The position numbers were made by a program, and so were the translations under genes. 64,000 nt of DNA, taken from assembly GCA_003255025.1 (NCBI GenBank), contig QANY01013250.1, positions 2,279,023 to 2,343,022 of the forward strand, written 5' to 3'. Every line of letters starts with the position of its first letter. Position 1 is the stretch's first letter. Positions 24,899-39,300 of the stretch are shown one piece after another. This stretch comes from Datisca glomerata (Eukaryota > Streptophyta > Magnoliopsida > Cucurbitales > Datiscaceae). The notes under the pieces were generated by a model. That model ran no database searches. It saw only the letters and a list, made by a program, of their open reading frames with translations, and was not told the DNA's origin.

Positions 24899-27553
24899 AT
24901 GCATTCGTCGGTCTTCTTAGCTACCGGGAAACCTCTGTTCGCTCCGGTTACCGTCAAATCGCTGTTTAGTAATATCAGCTGCAGCAGCTCGACTTCCAGC
25001 GTCAAGGATCCTGGTTTGATGGCGGCTACTGCTCCTAAGTGGGCTCAGAAAACTGTAGTGCTTCCTCCCCACAGGCGTGGCTGTCATCTCGTCACTCCTA
25101 AGGTACGTACAATTTATTGTTTGCGGTTTACAATCCCTCCCTCTTTCTCCCTGTCCCCGATTATATTTAACCCAAGACGAAACCATCAGATAGATTATCC
25201 AATTAGTTGTCTGTGTTCTGCTTCTTTAATTTGACTCCATAAATAAAAAATTTCGATTTTGGTCTAAACATCATTCTCAACTTCTGATCCTCAGTCTTCG
25301 ATATTGATTGGATACAAGTTGATCAGATTGATTTACCTTTGAACTGAGTGGACCTTTGGATTTATATCGATACCAGAAGGAATAATCCTTTGCAAGAGAA
25401 AAAGCTTTCTTTGATCTTCATTGTTTCTATTTTTATTTTACGGTCACTAATCATTTACTATTGGTTTTGCATCAGATAATGAAAGAAATTGGACAAGACT
25501 TGTCAGAATTCAACTGTGGCCTTGCTCATTTCTTCTGTAAGTTATCTGACCCATCCTGTTGTGTTTTGTTCCTTAATGTTAAAAGTGGAAGTGATTTTCA
25601 TCATGTGATTTTATTAAATTTCCAGTGCAGCATACAAGTGCCTCTCTCACCATCAATGAAAACTACGACACAGATGTTAGGGACGATACTGAAACGTTCC
25701 TTAATAAAATTGTTCCCGAGGTTAGATCATTTGTTCGTCACGTCTGATAGAACCACATAATTTCTTGAAGGGCTTTTTATTCCACACGTCAAGTCGTTGA
25801 CCAACCGTTGTCTTTTCTTCTTCTTTTTTTACTTTTTCCTTCCCAGGGGGCAGCAGCACCTTGGAAGCATACCCTTGAAGGTTAGTGTTTGACTTCATGT
25901 CGTGATCTAGAACATGAATTTAATTTTCATTTCCATTCTATGAACAAGGGTTAGTGATGTTAGAGGATTTTACTTGGTTTGTTGTAGCCTGTGGCTTTTA
26001 CTTTGCGTTATAAGACACTAAAATATTTGAACTTTTTTTTCAAGGATATGCTATATTTGATGATTGATCAACCGGGTAAGATCACAAATGGAGGATTTCT
26101 ACCTCGTTGTCTTTTAGTCTATTTAGAGAGTTGGCATTCGAGATCAAATAAATTGGCTATAACTGCCCTTTGAATTACAATTACACCTCACATTACTATC
26201 CTCTTTTAACGTTAATGTTTATTCACTTTTCTTTATTAGGATCTCTGGTGTTAATATTGAATTATTTTTCATGCTATAGGCCCTGATGACATGCCAGCGC
26301 ACATCAAATCCTCGATGTTCGGCTGTACGCTCACGTGCGATACTCCATCTTCATAGTTTAAGCTGGTAATTTGCTTTAATGACTTATTGCCTGGTTGGCA
26401 TTACATGCTTCCTATTCTTGTGCAGGATTCCAATAACAAATGGGAAGCTTAACATGGGAACTTGGCAGGTATGTGAGAAAGTTCATTTCTAAATTCTGTT
26501 ATATCTGAGTGATCAAGGAATAGTTGCAAGTAATTTATTGAACATATTGATTGAAAATGATGGAAGTTACTTGATGGCTCATTTATTTGATAACAATCCT
26601 CTACATTGCTTAAAAATTCATGAGCGATGCTATTAACTATCTAAAATTGGGAAGGTTCGCTGAGGGCTTGAAAGAATGAAGTGGGAAACCAAACAAATTA
26701 ATATACGCACCCGGATAGCAACTTTAAACACCTGAAGAATTTGTTGGTAAGATCATATTCAAGAGTTTACTTTCCAGGGATTGCTAGTGATTTAGTTTAA
26801 GTATTTAGATTGGTTTGGGGTTAAATTGAACAAGAGAACACATGAGATTCCGTTGGGTGATCTAATTCTCAGAACTTGCCATGCTATTACAATCATAGAG
26901 ACGAGCATATCTTATTTGTCTTTTCATCTTCTCAACATTTTTCAAGTTTCTGAGTAATGATGCTAGAATCATTTAGCCACTTATGGTAACAAACAACCCT
27001 TGATGGGGTGAGTTATGCTTAAAGACCGCACATTGATTATACAAATTGTCGTAAAGCCCTCCTAAATGGTGAGCTTACATAGCAGGTTGGAAAGTAGGAA
27101 AGATTCCTTGGGGAGACATAAGTGGAGTTTTGTTGATTTGATTTGATCTATCTTTTTTCTTCATCTTACTGTTAATAGACCGTCGCCACAGATAGATATT
27201 AATGAAATTCTTATCATCTGGAGATTTTATTGACAATTGTACTTAAATCTCTCAATCGAGTCAAATTGAGGAAGTGTGCACAGTTTTCAGTGTAAATTCA
27301 CAAATCAATTCAAATGAGTTCTGCAATGTGACGCCGACCTGTATCTCTTCATTAGTTTTAGGGGTCCTAGAACGGATTCTGCAATCAATTTATATTTAAG
27401 TCATCAAACTGCTGTAGGATTTTCTGTTACATTACATGTTGAACTTCTAGCTTTCTAGTTACGTGTATATTTTTGCTTCAGGGAATTTGGCTGTGTGAGC
27501 ACAGGGACCACCCTTCTGCGCGGAAAGTAGTTATCACCCTTAATGGTATATAG
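24899..27553 (+). CDS. YjbQ/UPF0047 family protein
   Basis: Seven exons (24899-25102, 25476-25536, 25626-25720, 25847-25880, 26280-26334, 26426-26468, 27482-27553) join through GT-AG introns into 187 residues. From residue 89 on it matches the YjbQ/UPF0047 fold: LQHTSASLTINENYD, WKHTLEGPDDMPAHIK and PITNGKLNMGTWQGIWLCE. The three conserved histidines (in QHTS, WKHT and PAHIK) are all present. Bacterial YjbQ has weak thiamine-phosphate synthase activity, but the plant role is not established. The first 68 residues are Ser/Ala-rich with few acidic residues and could be a plastid transit peptide. A second in-frame ATG (GLMAATAPKW) may give a shorter cytosolic form. Confidence 0.92.
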
Positions 27554-28203
27554 GATTGTATGATTTGGAAACTTTTGATGTTGTTGCTTCTATTTGTGCA
27601 TTACATGTAGATGGTTAAAGCTTAATTTTTTGCCTTCCTTGTAACTGGATATATAAGCTTGATCGCTGGATTTACTGCTTATTTCCTAGTAAATTTTCGA
27701 AGGATATCTTCTTATCATAGGTCAAAATAAATGTTATCCGAGTACATTGAAATGTGACTTATTAAATGTATCTACTTGTCTAAGTTGGATATTAAGACTC
27801 CATTCTAGAGGCTCTTAGGAAAAAAAGGACTCCATTCTAGGGGCTGCCGGCCATATGCAACATTGGGCGGACTTTTCTAGCTGCAATGGAACTTTAGATC
27901 TCACGAAAAACAGGTAGCTGAAATTTGTGAGTAAAAATCACTCAGTGAAAAACATACATATACATTGCAGTACTAGTTAATTTAGTCTTTTAGCAGTTTT
28001 CACGGCCAACTATAGAAGTGATGCTGACTTCATTAGTTTAAAAAAAAAATATACTGCATCTTGTTTGTTCATTGTTTTTTTTTAAATATTTGTTCACTTA
28101 TTTCATGGGTGAACTATGTAGAATGATGGTCTTCGACAAGCGGAATTTATTTATTTTTAATAGGCCCTTTGACATAATCCACGTCTGCAATCTATCTGCC
28201 TCT

Positions 28204-28207
<4 letters not shown>

Positions 28208-28242
<35 letters not shown>
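28208..28242. repeat. TA dinucleotide microsatellite
   Basis: A run of about 17 TA units is followed by a short CA tract. Confidence 0.95.
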
Positions 28243-28249
<7 letters not shown>

Positions 28250-29880
28250 CAAAATGGAGTAGTGAAGGTTGACGGAGTAATAAAAAAATTTCGCCCCTTT
28301 TATTAGTGTCTATATGTATATAATATTATTAAGAATGTGAAGATCATGTAGATAAATTTAGAGCTCTTTTATAGTGAAATTTATGTTTTATTTATCATAT
28401 TTTTTGTTAAAACTGTAAGATTACATAATCTGTGACATTGATTTTGAGGAACATAAAAATTAATACAAATTAATTTAGTGAAAGACTTTGATATCTACAA
28501 TCTATACCATATAAAATATATATGAGTAAAATTGAGAGACATTTTTTTTACCATAACGTCATTGCTAATATTTTGGATTTCCTTAATTGCCAATCAAGAA
28601 TTTCAGATTAACCATTTGATGAATCTAGTATATAAAAGAGTGCTATCATGGAGACATTTGTTGGCAACTTTTCTCCCCATATTCTCCACATAATTTCATA
28701 GTAGTCCTACATTCATAACATTTGTTGGATACTCTAGTACACCCATAACAACGGTCGCAACACTGTAAAACTAATGTATAAAGTTGAGACAAATGCAGAT
28801 GAACGTAAGGTAGAGGATAAAGATATAGAAGTATGACAGATCTAACAACATGCATGGCACCACACGGAGTCTATGGCCATAGTACTATTGTCATTTGGAT
28901 TTATTGAGAATATGCGATTCTCTCGAGAATATGCGATTCTCTTGAGAATATTGGAGAGAGCCATGGAAATAAATAAAAAAAATATTGACAAATGTCCATC
29001 CTTTAAGTCGGGGGGGGGGGGGGTTACCATCTAAAATATTTTGTAAGAAGAAAATACATGATTTGTATGATATACAATCACTATGAAATAACACATTTTC
29101 ATGCATTCATGTTATTCAACGACTATGGATGGCTTGCAAGTCACATTTGTGTTAATTGATCTTGACTCATATGTACAAGGACTAAATCATAAGTAAGATT
29201 ATAAGAACTACATTGGCGACCAGAAAAGACTAATAGTAAGTAACTATGCTTCACATCATTCACAAGCTCACTCATTACATACTTATATATTATTCTTTGT
29301 TTTAGCTTAATGCTAAATAATGGAAGAAACCATATTGGAACTGTTATTCTTTTTTAGTGATTGCAACTGAAACTAGAGAGGGAAAAAAAGAAATAATGCA
29401 TCCAAACAAAAATTAGAATTGCAATACTCTTGTAACCCTATTGTTCATTGAATTAATACTCTTGTAATCCATTGCCATTGAATTAACACGCTTGTTGAAG
29501 GTATTCCTTTATTAATAACAAGTAATCCTAGTTTAAAAGATTCTAATTTACTTTTTGTCTAAAAAAAGTAAGCAATGCAGAATCACCAATCTTTGAAGAG
29601 ACAATTTAATGACTCGAAAGATATCTTTACGTAGATTTATCTCAAAGTTATTTGTAAACAAAACATAACAAATCTAAATTGCCATCAATTATACTATTAT
29701 TTAATATGCACAACCAATCAGATCAATCATGTTTTGTAAAAAAATCAATTGCACCAATTCGATTACAATAACACTTTTAAATTTCACATACATTACCATC
29801 AAGAAAATTAAAATAAAACAATGGCAAGGGAACACAAAGGTGTAACTAACATTAGAATTTAGTTCCATAGGCCTCAAGTC

Positions 29881-30135
29881 TTAATCCTCAAATTCATCGA
29901 GTGTAACCCTCCTCCTTCATCCGGGCTTGGGACCGGCTATGCAATATCATTATGGAATACACAGGCGGAGTTACTCTTTCTTTTTGCATTTTGGGCCAAA
30001 TATATTGGACGAACATTAATGCAAACCCGGATGTAATAGACAAATCCTGTTACAGATAAATCTTCTACCATGTTTATGACGAGTCTTGAGTGTAGAGGAT
30101 GCTGCCCTTCTCGAGGTGATGTCCAATGGTGCAAG
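29881..30135 (-). mobile_element. Possible LINE 5'-region remnant
   Basis: On the minus strand the segment ends with a stretch whose translation includes HSRSQARMKEEG. From memory, very similar sequence precedes the endonuclease domain of some plant LINE-like elements. No endonuclease motif follows here and the frame is short, so this is a weak call made without a search. Confidence 0.25.
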
Positions 30136-33100
30136 CAAAAATGGAGTATCCGTTTGATTTGTATCCCGTCATTTCTATAACGAAATCATTTTCAGATTGA
30201 AATGTTTGAATGGAAGAGGCCAAGTGTCAGCGATGGGAGAGATATCGTTTCTCATGAGTCAATATATTGGTTTTTTAAGGATTGGCTTCATTCCAACGTT
30301 GGTTTTTGAGTGCAACTTGGTAAAATTGTGGACTCTCCTGTGGTCGATTTCCAGGCTGTAATATTACCACGTCTCAGGTTTTTTATATACATAACACTAA
30401 CAATATATATATATATATATGTTGATGTTGCTTGAAGTCTCATAGACGGCCCAAAAGTAATTCCAGTTATGCGGATATATCATCATAGTTTGAATATTAT
30501 ACGTATCAAATCCCATATGTTCCAGGATCCGAAGACTACTGATTCATGTGGGTTGATTATGCCTTCTTATATGTTATTAAAACTCGTCTGGCTTGTGTTC
30601 TTTAATTTAAAAAAACCGGATTACTCCTAGGCGCTTGAAAAGTTGGTTCAACATCTTCGTGAAAAAATAAATATTATTGGCTCAGTATTCGCCTATTTGG
30701 TAAACCTCTGGTTAGCAGCTTGACATGAGAACATGTTCCACAACATACAATAAGGGTGGAAGAAAAATGGAGGTCAAAAGAGAAACATACCCGAGGGGTA
30801 AGCGTCAATCACATGCCAAGCAAACTAAAACTGGTTATTTTAGCGTCTCCCCACTCCTGCAAAGATCAGATATTATAGAGAATCGTCCAGAAAACCTCAA
30901 GAGTAAATTGTAATTAACAGATTTGTGGATAGAGAGAGGATACTATAAGTTAAAATATACTTGTTATCAATCTATTATTTCTCTTATAAAAATAAAAAAA
31001 TCTACAATGCTGTCTTTAACCGAACGCCTTTTACAAGAAATAATCTCTCACAGCAGCCACTTCATTTTTTTTTGGGCATAATACCTCTCCTTGGGTTGCA
31101 AGTGAATATATTTTCATCGAAAGGAATTAATGAAAACCATTTTGAGATCAAGTCATCATGTAGATTCCAACCATTAAACAGAAGCAAACGCATTTAATGA
31201 TGCATAGATTCAACATCGCTGCTCAGAATGGAATCATCCAAAACGCCCAGATTCAAAATTTTACCACGACACTAAAATCGTTTACCAATCCAACAGGCAC
31301 AATTATAAATCAGACAGGAGATTGCAGATGGATCTTTGTGCCAGACTTGTTAATTCCATTCACATTTTTATGGGTTCTTCATCTAATAAAAGTATACGGG
31401 CCATCAACATATGGGTACACTTCTACTTGGCAAAAGCGTTGGAATTATTCTCAAGGTTTCATTAATATACTCATTTTATTTTCTTACTTGATAAATGAAT
31501 GTGTTTTGTACAAAAGGAAAAAAACAATAAATCGATTTACACTATCTAAGAGAAGAAACTCATCTGCGACAGATATCAATAAGAATGCACAAGAATCAGA
31601 AATTCATCTCTGAGAAGCAGTCCTTTAACAATCTTCTTAATCGCATCAACCAATATTTACAGGCAATCTTGATCAATAACCTGAAACCACATAGAACTTG
31701 TGTCAGCGCCCACATCTTATATCATCAATGGGTCATCACTCGTGGTAGTTAACTTGGAAATAGATGAATTGTGTGTGCATGATTTCAAAATATGTCCAAC
31801 AAAACACATCCCGATCAAATAGAACTACATACGACATTAGTTATTGCCAATTCAACCAGAAGCTTTGCATAATCGAACATCAGGGGAAAAATCAACATCT
31901 TGATTAAGTAGATACAAAACAAAACTTAAGTACCATTGATCACAGAAAAGTGAGAGAAACAAAAAAGAAAAGAGAAACGAAGATAACAGAGAAAAGAATA
32001 TCTTACAAAATAGATTTGAGTAAATCATTATCACAAGCAAAAAACACAATGAACCCAGACCTCCCCGAGTCCACGAAAAAAGCGTGAGATGATGCTCGGG
32101 CTTGACGCAGGCACATCACGCAGAGAACAAAAAATAAAATAGAACTGTTTTACGAAACAATCATTGTACATGTTGTCATAGAACATAAAAAGCACATCAC
32201 AAAATTTAGTGTTCAAAAGAACCACTAATAAAGCATCCAAATGCCGATGGATTTGAAAACAGTCAAAGTATAAAATACCCTTTAACATTACATCCAAAAT
32301 TCATAATAAAAACAAGGTTAAATACATTTTTGCTCCCTGATACCTTTGACATTTGAATCCAAACTTTTAATTGTGAAATTCAGGTCCCTAAACTATTGAA
32401 TCAGCTGCAATTTAAACGATCCGTGAAAAAAGTTTAACAGATTCGTTAGTTTCAACTCATTTAAACAAAAATACCCTTTAACTCTACCACATGATCCATA
32501 AAATCTGCTCTTCTTCACCAACAATAATTATGGAAGAAGATGAAAGTATATTTGATTTTTTGCATTTTTGTTCTCAATGAAGAAGAATTTTTTGCATTTT
32601 GTTCTAAATTTCCTGAAACTAACAGATCCATTAGTTTTTCTTTGCTACACCATGGAATAAGTTAAAGAAAATTCACAAGAGAGAGAAAGAGAGATTGTTC
32701 AGCGAAGAATCTATATGAGAAGATTTTAAATTTTCAGTACAAATGGAGGAAAAATAGTTACAGCAAAGTGATGTAGATTCGCGAAAAAAGGGGCAATCAT
32801 AGAACATAGAGAGCCTGCCTAAGAGGAGAAAGGAGGATAGAGAGAAAATAAAGAAGAAAGAAAATTGGAGTGAGCGAGGAAGAGAGAGGAAGAGAGAGTA
32901 AGTATACCTGGCCAAACAGAAAGTGGTGACCATCTGCAGGTCACAATCTTCTCTGTTTCATGTTTCTTTCCTTACTTTTTATTTCAATTTCGTTTCTCTT
33001 TCACATCATTTATATCTTCAAATGCGCGCTTCAACTACACCTTAGGCTTCATCATAAGGTGCACACTTCAAGTGCTACTCAGTTGAGCCATGTTGCTTCA

Positions 33101-33339
33101 GGCACACTGATTCAACCGAATCTGGGCTCATTCTCAACTGATCAAGTACAAAATAGAGAAAATCATAAACAACTGACTTCAAATATCCCTAGTAATTCCT
33201 TTCTTAACATGGGGATCCAACCAATAAGGCCTCACGCCTATATTAATTAATATGGGAGTCAGAACAGTTGATGTTGCAGATTTAATTAAAAAAATAATCT
33301 TAATGAACAATTTACAGCATACCTGACAAGTAATACAAC

Positions 33340-36300
33340 CTAATTTAGTGATCCACGGCACCTGGAAAAATAGGAAGTACCATAATAAATAGACTGGAAA
33401 AAATAACTTGACTATTAAACAAGAGACCACAATCAAGCTTGCTTCCCTAATTATTTTGCTCGAAAGCAACAAAGATCTAACAAAAAGTTGGAACAAATTG
33501 AAGAAATGTGAAGCATGTCAATTTACCTCCTTGAACCACAATAGCAAGGGATCTTCTTCTCCTCCAAAGGGAACTTGTAATCGTAGGTAATTTCTTCTCC
33601 AGCAGATATGTGTCGTTTTGCATAAATAAAAATCTTCTTTTGACCCTCAACACTGATGACCTTGGTGTAGCAATTAGGCTGCAAATTAACTCATATGTAA
33701 GGACCAGTAAAAAAAATATCATCCTTTCATGTGATAATATCAAATAATTACCTCACAAGAATGGTTTATAAATCTAGCAATACCACCACGCTTTGTTGCG
33801 TCAACCTAAAATATATATTTGAGGGAAACTTCATTAGCCATCATATAAAATAATATAACCAATAATAGGGAAACTGGAAAAGTAAAAAAACAAAATAATG
33901 AAGCAACTTTAACGGTTAAAGTAGTCACATTGAAGCAGTACTGTCTCACATGACAAGGACCTAACCTCCTATAGTCCTATCATTCTATTGTTTTCTTAAT
34001 TATAAATCCTTCAGTTATTATTAAAATATAAGATGATGAGACATGCGCACATTTGCATTAGATTGCATAGTGTGGCGATAAGCATCTTTAATTGTATTAT
34101 CAATACATCAAATGACTTCATGCAAACAGCACGAAAGGGCAAAAAAGACAAACATAAGCATGTTGCATTAATCTTGTGAGACTAACCACATAACCGTCAT
34201 CAAGTCTGAAAAGATAACTGCTCCCAATTCCCATCTTCTCGTACTGGCGTTCCCGTATATCAGATATCTGTAAAATAAAAAAACTTGGTCGGTGATTTTA
34301 AGTTAAAGATAAGACGACGACTCATCTCTATAGCATAGGCATGCTGATACTAAAACAATAATGAAGCAGTATGTACCCGAGGACGAATTAGCTCTCCAAC
34401 ATATTCAATGACAAAATCCTCTGCCTCAATCGGCTCTAGAGCAACTAGACCCCAATCATGTATCTTGCTGCGTTGAAAACGTAGATGTTTTTTCCTTGCC
34501 TGAGAAGTGAAATGAGATAACAGTCACTTTACGACATTCACAGTAATTATGGAGCTACACTGCCAAAACAACTTTATTCTTCAATCACCTTCAATTGAGT
34601 GGTTTTCAAAAGATCTGCGCCATCTGCAGCAGCAAGAAGATTGCGCAGCTTTACCCTGTTGGTTCTAGCAGACTGGCCCTTGCCATTCGACCACTGAGAT
34701 ACATTAACCTCAGAGCCTGAATACTCAACATTGAGATACTGAATTCCTCTAGTACGAGCTCTTTCAGCAGGGCTTGCATTTAGAGACCATTTATGCCATT
34801 CCCAGCCATTAATTGAAGAACGAGCACAACCAACAGATCTGGGAACAGGATTTAATGTTCTAGATTTAGAAGATTTTTCCTTTAACAATATCTTTTTACA
34901 TGCTGCTTGCTTGGAAGCATCATTTGCTGCTTTCAGGACCTTGATGGAATGGGATAATGGCTGCTCATCGGCAACTGACCTCTTCCTTTTAAGCTTTGAT
35001 CCCTTATTTGCTATATGCAGGAATTACCAGTCCATAAAACAAATTGATAGTAGGTTAAACATAATGACTGAAAACTTACAAGAAAACTGGTGGGGGGTGA
35101 GGGGTTGCAATTTGCTCTCTGGTCTTTCAGAAATAATTTTAAATTGTCCCTGGACTTCTATTTCAAACACTTACACCACTCAACTGTTACTTTCATATCT
35201 ATTTGGTCCCTACACTAATTATTTAGTTCCATGTCATCGTCCAAGTAAGTAAATTATTGCCATGCCAGCACATACTAATAGAATATTAACGGAAAAACAA
35301 TGGGAGGAGGCGAAGGACCAAAGAGAGAAAAATGAAAGCTAAGGGTTTTAAGAGTTCAAAAAAGTCCATGGATCATTTAGAACTAAATCTGAAAAGTTCA
35401 GGGCCAAAAGCGTAGTTTTCCAGAAAAAACTATAATTACTAAAGAAAAGTTGACTTACAAAGCTTCCCCATGCTAAAACTGCTTGAACTTTTATTTATAA
35501 CCTTTTTCCTATCATGGTCCCTTGCAGAGACTGAAGTCCTCTCCGTCCTGTTATTTACAACCTTCTTTCCATCATTTTCTTTCAACTTGTCATCTAAACA
35601 GCAAATTCAAAAGTCATGGAAAGAAATTTGTTAATTGTTATATAGAAAATACTAATAGAACTTTAGCAGTCATGAAATCATGATGAAGGAAATACATACC
35701 TTGATCTGAAGCAAAAACTTTCAAAACTTTTCCGCCAAATGTATTCTTCCCAGATGAATTGGCAGTGGATAAAGTGCTCTTGACCACAGCTTTCCTAGAC
35801 ATAGAATTAACGGATGTTTCCTTTTGGCATTTCTTTAAAGCTTTCCTTTTAGATTTGGGAGCAGAAATTTCAACTTCTGCAATCTCGTTCACATCTCCAG
35901 AAATATGTTTCCTCGACTTTTCTGAGGGTTGACTCTGTAAAACAGCACTGACTGAAGTTGGACCCTGAGAAGGTCCCATTTTTCTCCATAGTGGCTTTTT
36001 CTTGCGGTAATATGTATATTCACCAAAAACAGAAGCTTTTGAAGAGCCAAAAGAGTGGCCATGTTTTGATCCTTCCCTTTGTTTGCCTACAATCCTATTA
36101 TGAGAACCATGTGTTTCTTCCTAAAACATAATTATAAGTATGAGGATTACGTGACACAAAATGAGGGCTACTTCCAAAATGTGCAGATAAACAACAAAAA
36201 GTCAGAAAGACAGAAACCAGAGGGTTTCACAAAAGAAGAGACTTTATATAAAAATGATGTTCACAACATACCTCATTGCGATTAAGTTCAAGATCTTTCT

Positions 36301-39300
36301 TTGAATTACACCATGATGTAAGAATCTGATGAATAGCCCCATCAATGTATGATAACTTATACTCCCTGAGGACATCATCATGTAATTTCTGTCGGCAAAT
36401 TGCCAATGCAACATATTCACCAATCTTAGGAATATGTTCTTCTGATGAAGGACGGAACTTGCAAGCAGGAGAAGGAAAAATAGTAGGATTCTCATTCATT
36501 CCAGGAGATGGTGGCTCATCAGTGTCTTGGCTAACAACAAGATAGTCTTCATGCCCACACAGGTCTTTAAACATTCTAGCTAAAGAATCAGGCAGGGAAA
36601 TTTGAGATATAGACTGACATATTGGGTTTTCTCTTCGTGATGAAATCAAATAGTCACCAGATGATATAGTCTCTACAAGCATATCTTTAGAATTAGTCCT
36701 TAATGCACCACACATGTCTGAAGCATTAACATTACTGTCGTGAGAACATTGACTAGACAAATCAAGAGTATCCTGCAATAATAACAATGGATTTTTATGC
36801 AATAAAAACTGCCCAAGAATAATGATACAATATTGTCAGAATATAATACTGCAAATCAATTAAACATCTCTGTCTTATTCAATTCTTGAACCAGGTGTTA
36901 TAAAATAAAATGGGAAAAAGGGGATTTTTTTACAATTACCTTGTTTAAGCTGCCAAGTTTTTGGGGGGCAAGTAATTTTATCACTTCCTCCTCAAGAAAA
37001 ACTTTGACATAGCCGGCCAGAGATGCTTTTGCAGACAAATGGATCTCATTTTCTACACTCTCTAAAATGGATTTCATGTACTTGTGTACCATTTCAGAAC
37101 ATGACTCACTTGACTGCACATTATTATTAATATCAAATCCCACCAATTCTAAATCTGCCACGCAATCAACTTCATCAGCAGATAGTTCTTGGCAAGATAG
37201 TACCTGTAAGTCAAAGAAATATAAGTCCACGCACTACATCCATAGAGCACACCATTAAAACACATCCTTTACTGTGTGCCTATCTTTTAAGTGCCATATA
37301 GTGTCACCGCGAGTCCACATCATCGATTAATTTACATGCAAAATCCCCTTCGAATTCTTAAAATCTCAAAACCGTTAATCTGTAATTAATTTACTATAAC
37401 TCCTCCTCTAGTGATGTAAGCTAGAGCAAAATTTATCTAAAAACTGGAAAATGGTGGTTGCTAAGTAGAGTCATATTTCATTTGCATTTATTTCTACATC
37501 GAATTTGCTCCTTAATCCATGAAGCAAAATTGTAAATCACAACTGTAATTTCAATCAGAATATTACAACTATATAAAAGCTAGAATTATATATTACTAGT
37601 TTTATATATAGAGTTTGATGGTGATTTGTTATTAGTAGCATCAAGCTCCAATTTGATGTTGTAGACTTGTCCAAATCTAGTTATAATGAGCAACATGATT
37701 AAAAAGAAAATGCTCATGTGTCGGCAACTTACAGCTTCAATTGGCACTTTTTCAGTCTTATCAACAAAATTGCTACATTCACTAAAAGCCCCACTAAGTT
37801 TTGGATAGCCAGACCATAATTTTTTCTTTCTCCAGCCAGATGAAAACTCTGCCACAGTATCATAGAAAACAGCGTTCCATAAAACTTGCGAGCAGTAATC
37901 AATAAGTATTCTGCAAACAGCTATTTGTGACTCCCAAAAGTTTTCAACACTTCCAATAGATTTTGCAGCTGCTGGAGGATTATAAAAAATTCCAGTAAAA
38001 CTGGTAGTGTCAGCAATGCTGCTGGAGGCCCCAACATCACATACAAAATCAGTAGAATTATTCCCTTCTCCAGCATCTGCATGCTGCCAATAGATAATAA
38101 AATTAACTTTAAGGCAAGATAGAAATTAAGCATTTTAAATACTTTAGTATTCAACTTCACTACCACTCTGCTTTCCACCAAGCAAGGCTTCACATCCCGA
38201 ATAACTGAGTCAAATTTAAAATGCCTCTGAGCCTTCTTTGTAGTAAAAAAATCGGCAATGATGTTGCCAATGATCTCATCAAGCACAACTCTACGAGCGG
38301 CTTTCATTATTCCAGAGTGTAAATGGGATGATACTCCTTCGGAGGTTTCAGACAGAAAGCTCAGCAAAGATGTTGTTTCGTCCCTTGAGAAAGTCTGGGC
38401 TCCATCACTTTTCCATGCATCGATGACAGATAGTAAGGTCAAGGGTCTAAACAAATTTTCTGTATGATAAATCTGCAACATGAAATCATCAAAAGCTAAG
38501 CAAGAAGTCGATCATATATTCAAGTAAAAAAAGAGAGAAAAATGTTTTAAAAAGGTGTCCTATGCTTTTAAGTTAACATTGTATTTTATCTTTGACTTAA
38601 TACTACATTGTTGGTCTGGATGAAGCACTTCAGAGTAATTGATTTACTTTCATTATTAGAGTTAGTTCACCCCTTTAAGTAACTGATCATCAAAAGCCAA
38701 AGTGCGAACTAGACAGTATATTCAAGCAAAAAAGGAAAGAAAAATGTTTAAAAGAAGTGGCCTTCTATGCATTTGAATTATCATTATATTTTATTTTGAA
38801 TTAATACTACATTAGTTGGCTTGGATAAAGCATTTCACAGTATTTGATTTACTTTATTTTTATAGAGTTAGTTCACCCTTTAAACAACCGATCACCACGT
38901 TTATACTAAGGATTAGAAATCAATTCCATGATGTCGCCCCCACTAAGAGTAACAGACAAAAGAAAGCTCAAACTGCAGTTGGACTGCAAACTGGATAGCC
39001 ATCAAATTCAATGAATGCCATTTCGACGTACATATTTAATGCTTACCACTACTGAATCCTGCAGATATCCATATTGATGCCAAGAAGATAGTTCTGAAAG
39101 GGAATGCGGCCCATGTTTCATCCCCGTGTGATCCACATATAACCAACAGGATTCTTCACGCGACTGGGAAGTGAAACGATAAGTAAATTTTTAAGAAATA
39201 TTTCACACCAGAACAAATCGAAAAATGCATCTCTCATATAAAAAGGCATTAACTAGGAAAATATAAACAGAGTAGCTGGAAATAAATCAACTAAGAGACC

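Larger units (their letters stand above)
27554..33339. other. Intergenic region, no recognisable gene
   Basis: The first few hundred bases are probably the 3' end of the YjbQ type gene. The rest is AT-rich with a TA microsatellite (28208-28242), a run of 14 G (29010-29023), a conserved-looking segment at 29881-30135 and a dispersed-repeat-like stretch at about 32310-32480. A 138-codon plus-strand frame at 31197-31613 has no family signature. Minus-strand splice-like signals near 31680 and 32906 could belong to 3' untranslated exons of the ATXR7 type gene. Confidence 0.5.

Noticed and set aside
31197..31613. 138-codon plus-strand frame
   Set aside because: No recognisable domain, AT-rich codon use like the surroundings, and it lies in the 3' flank of the ATXR7 type gene.
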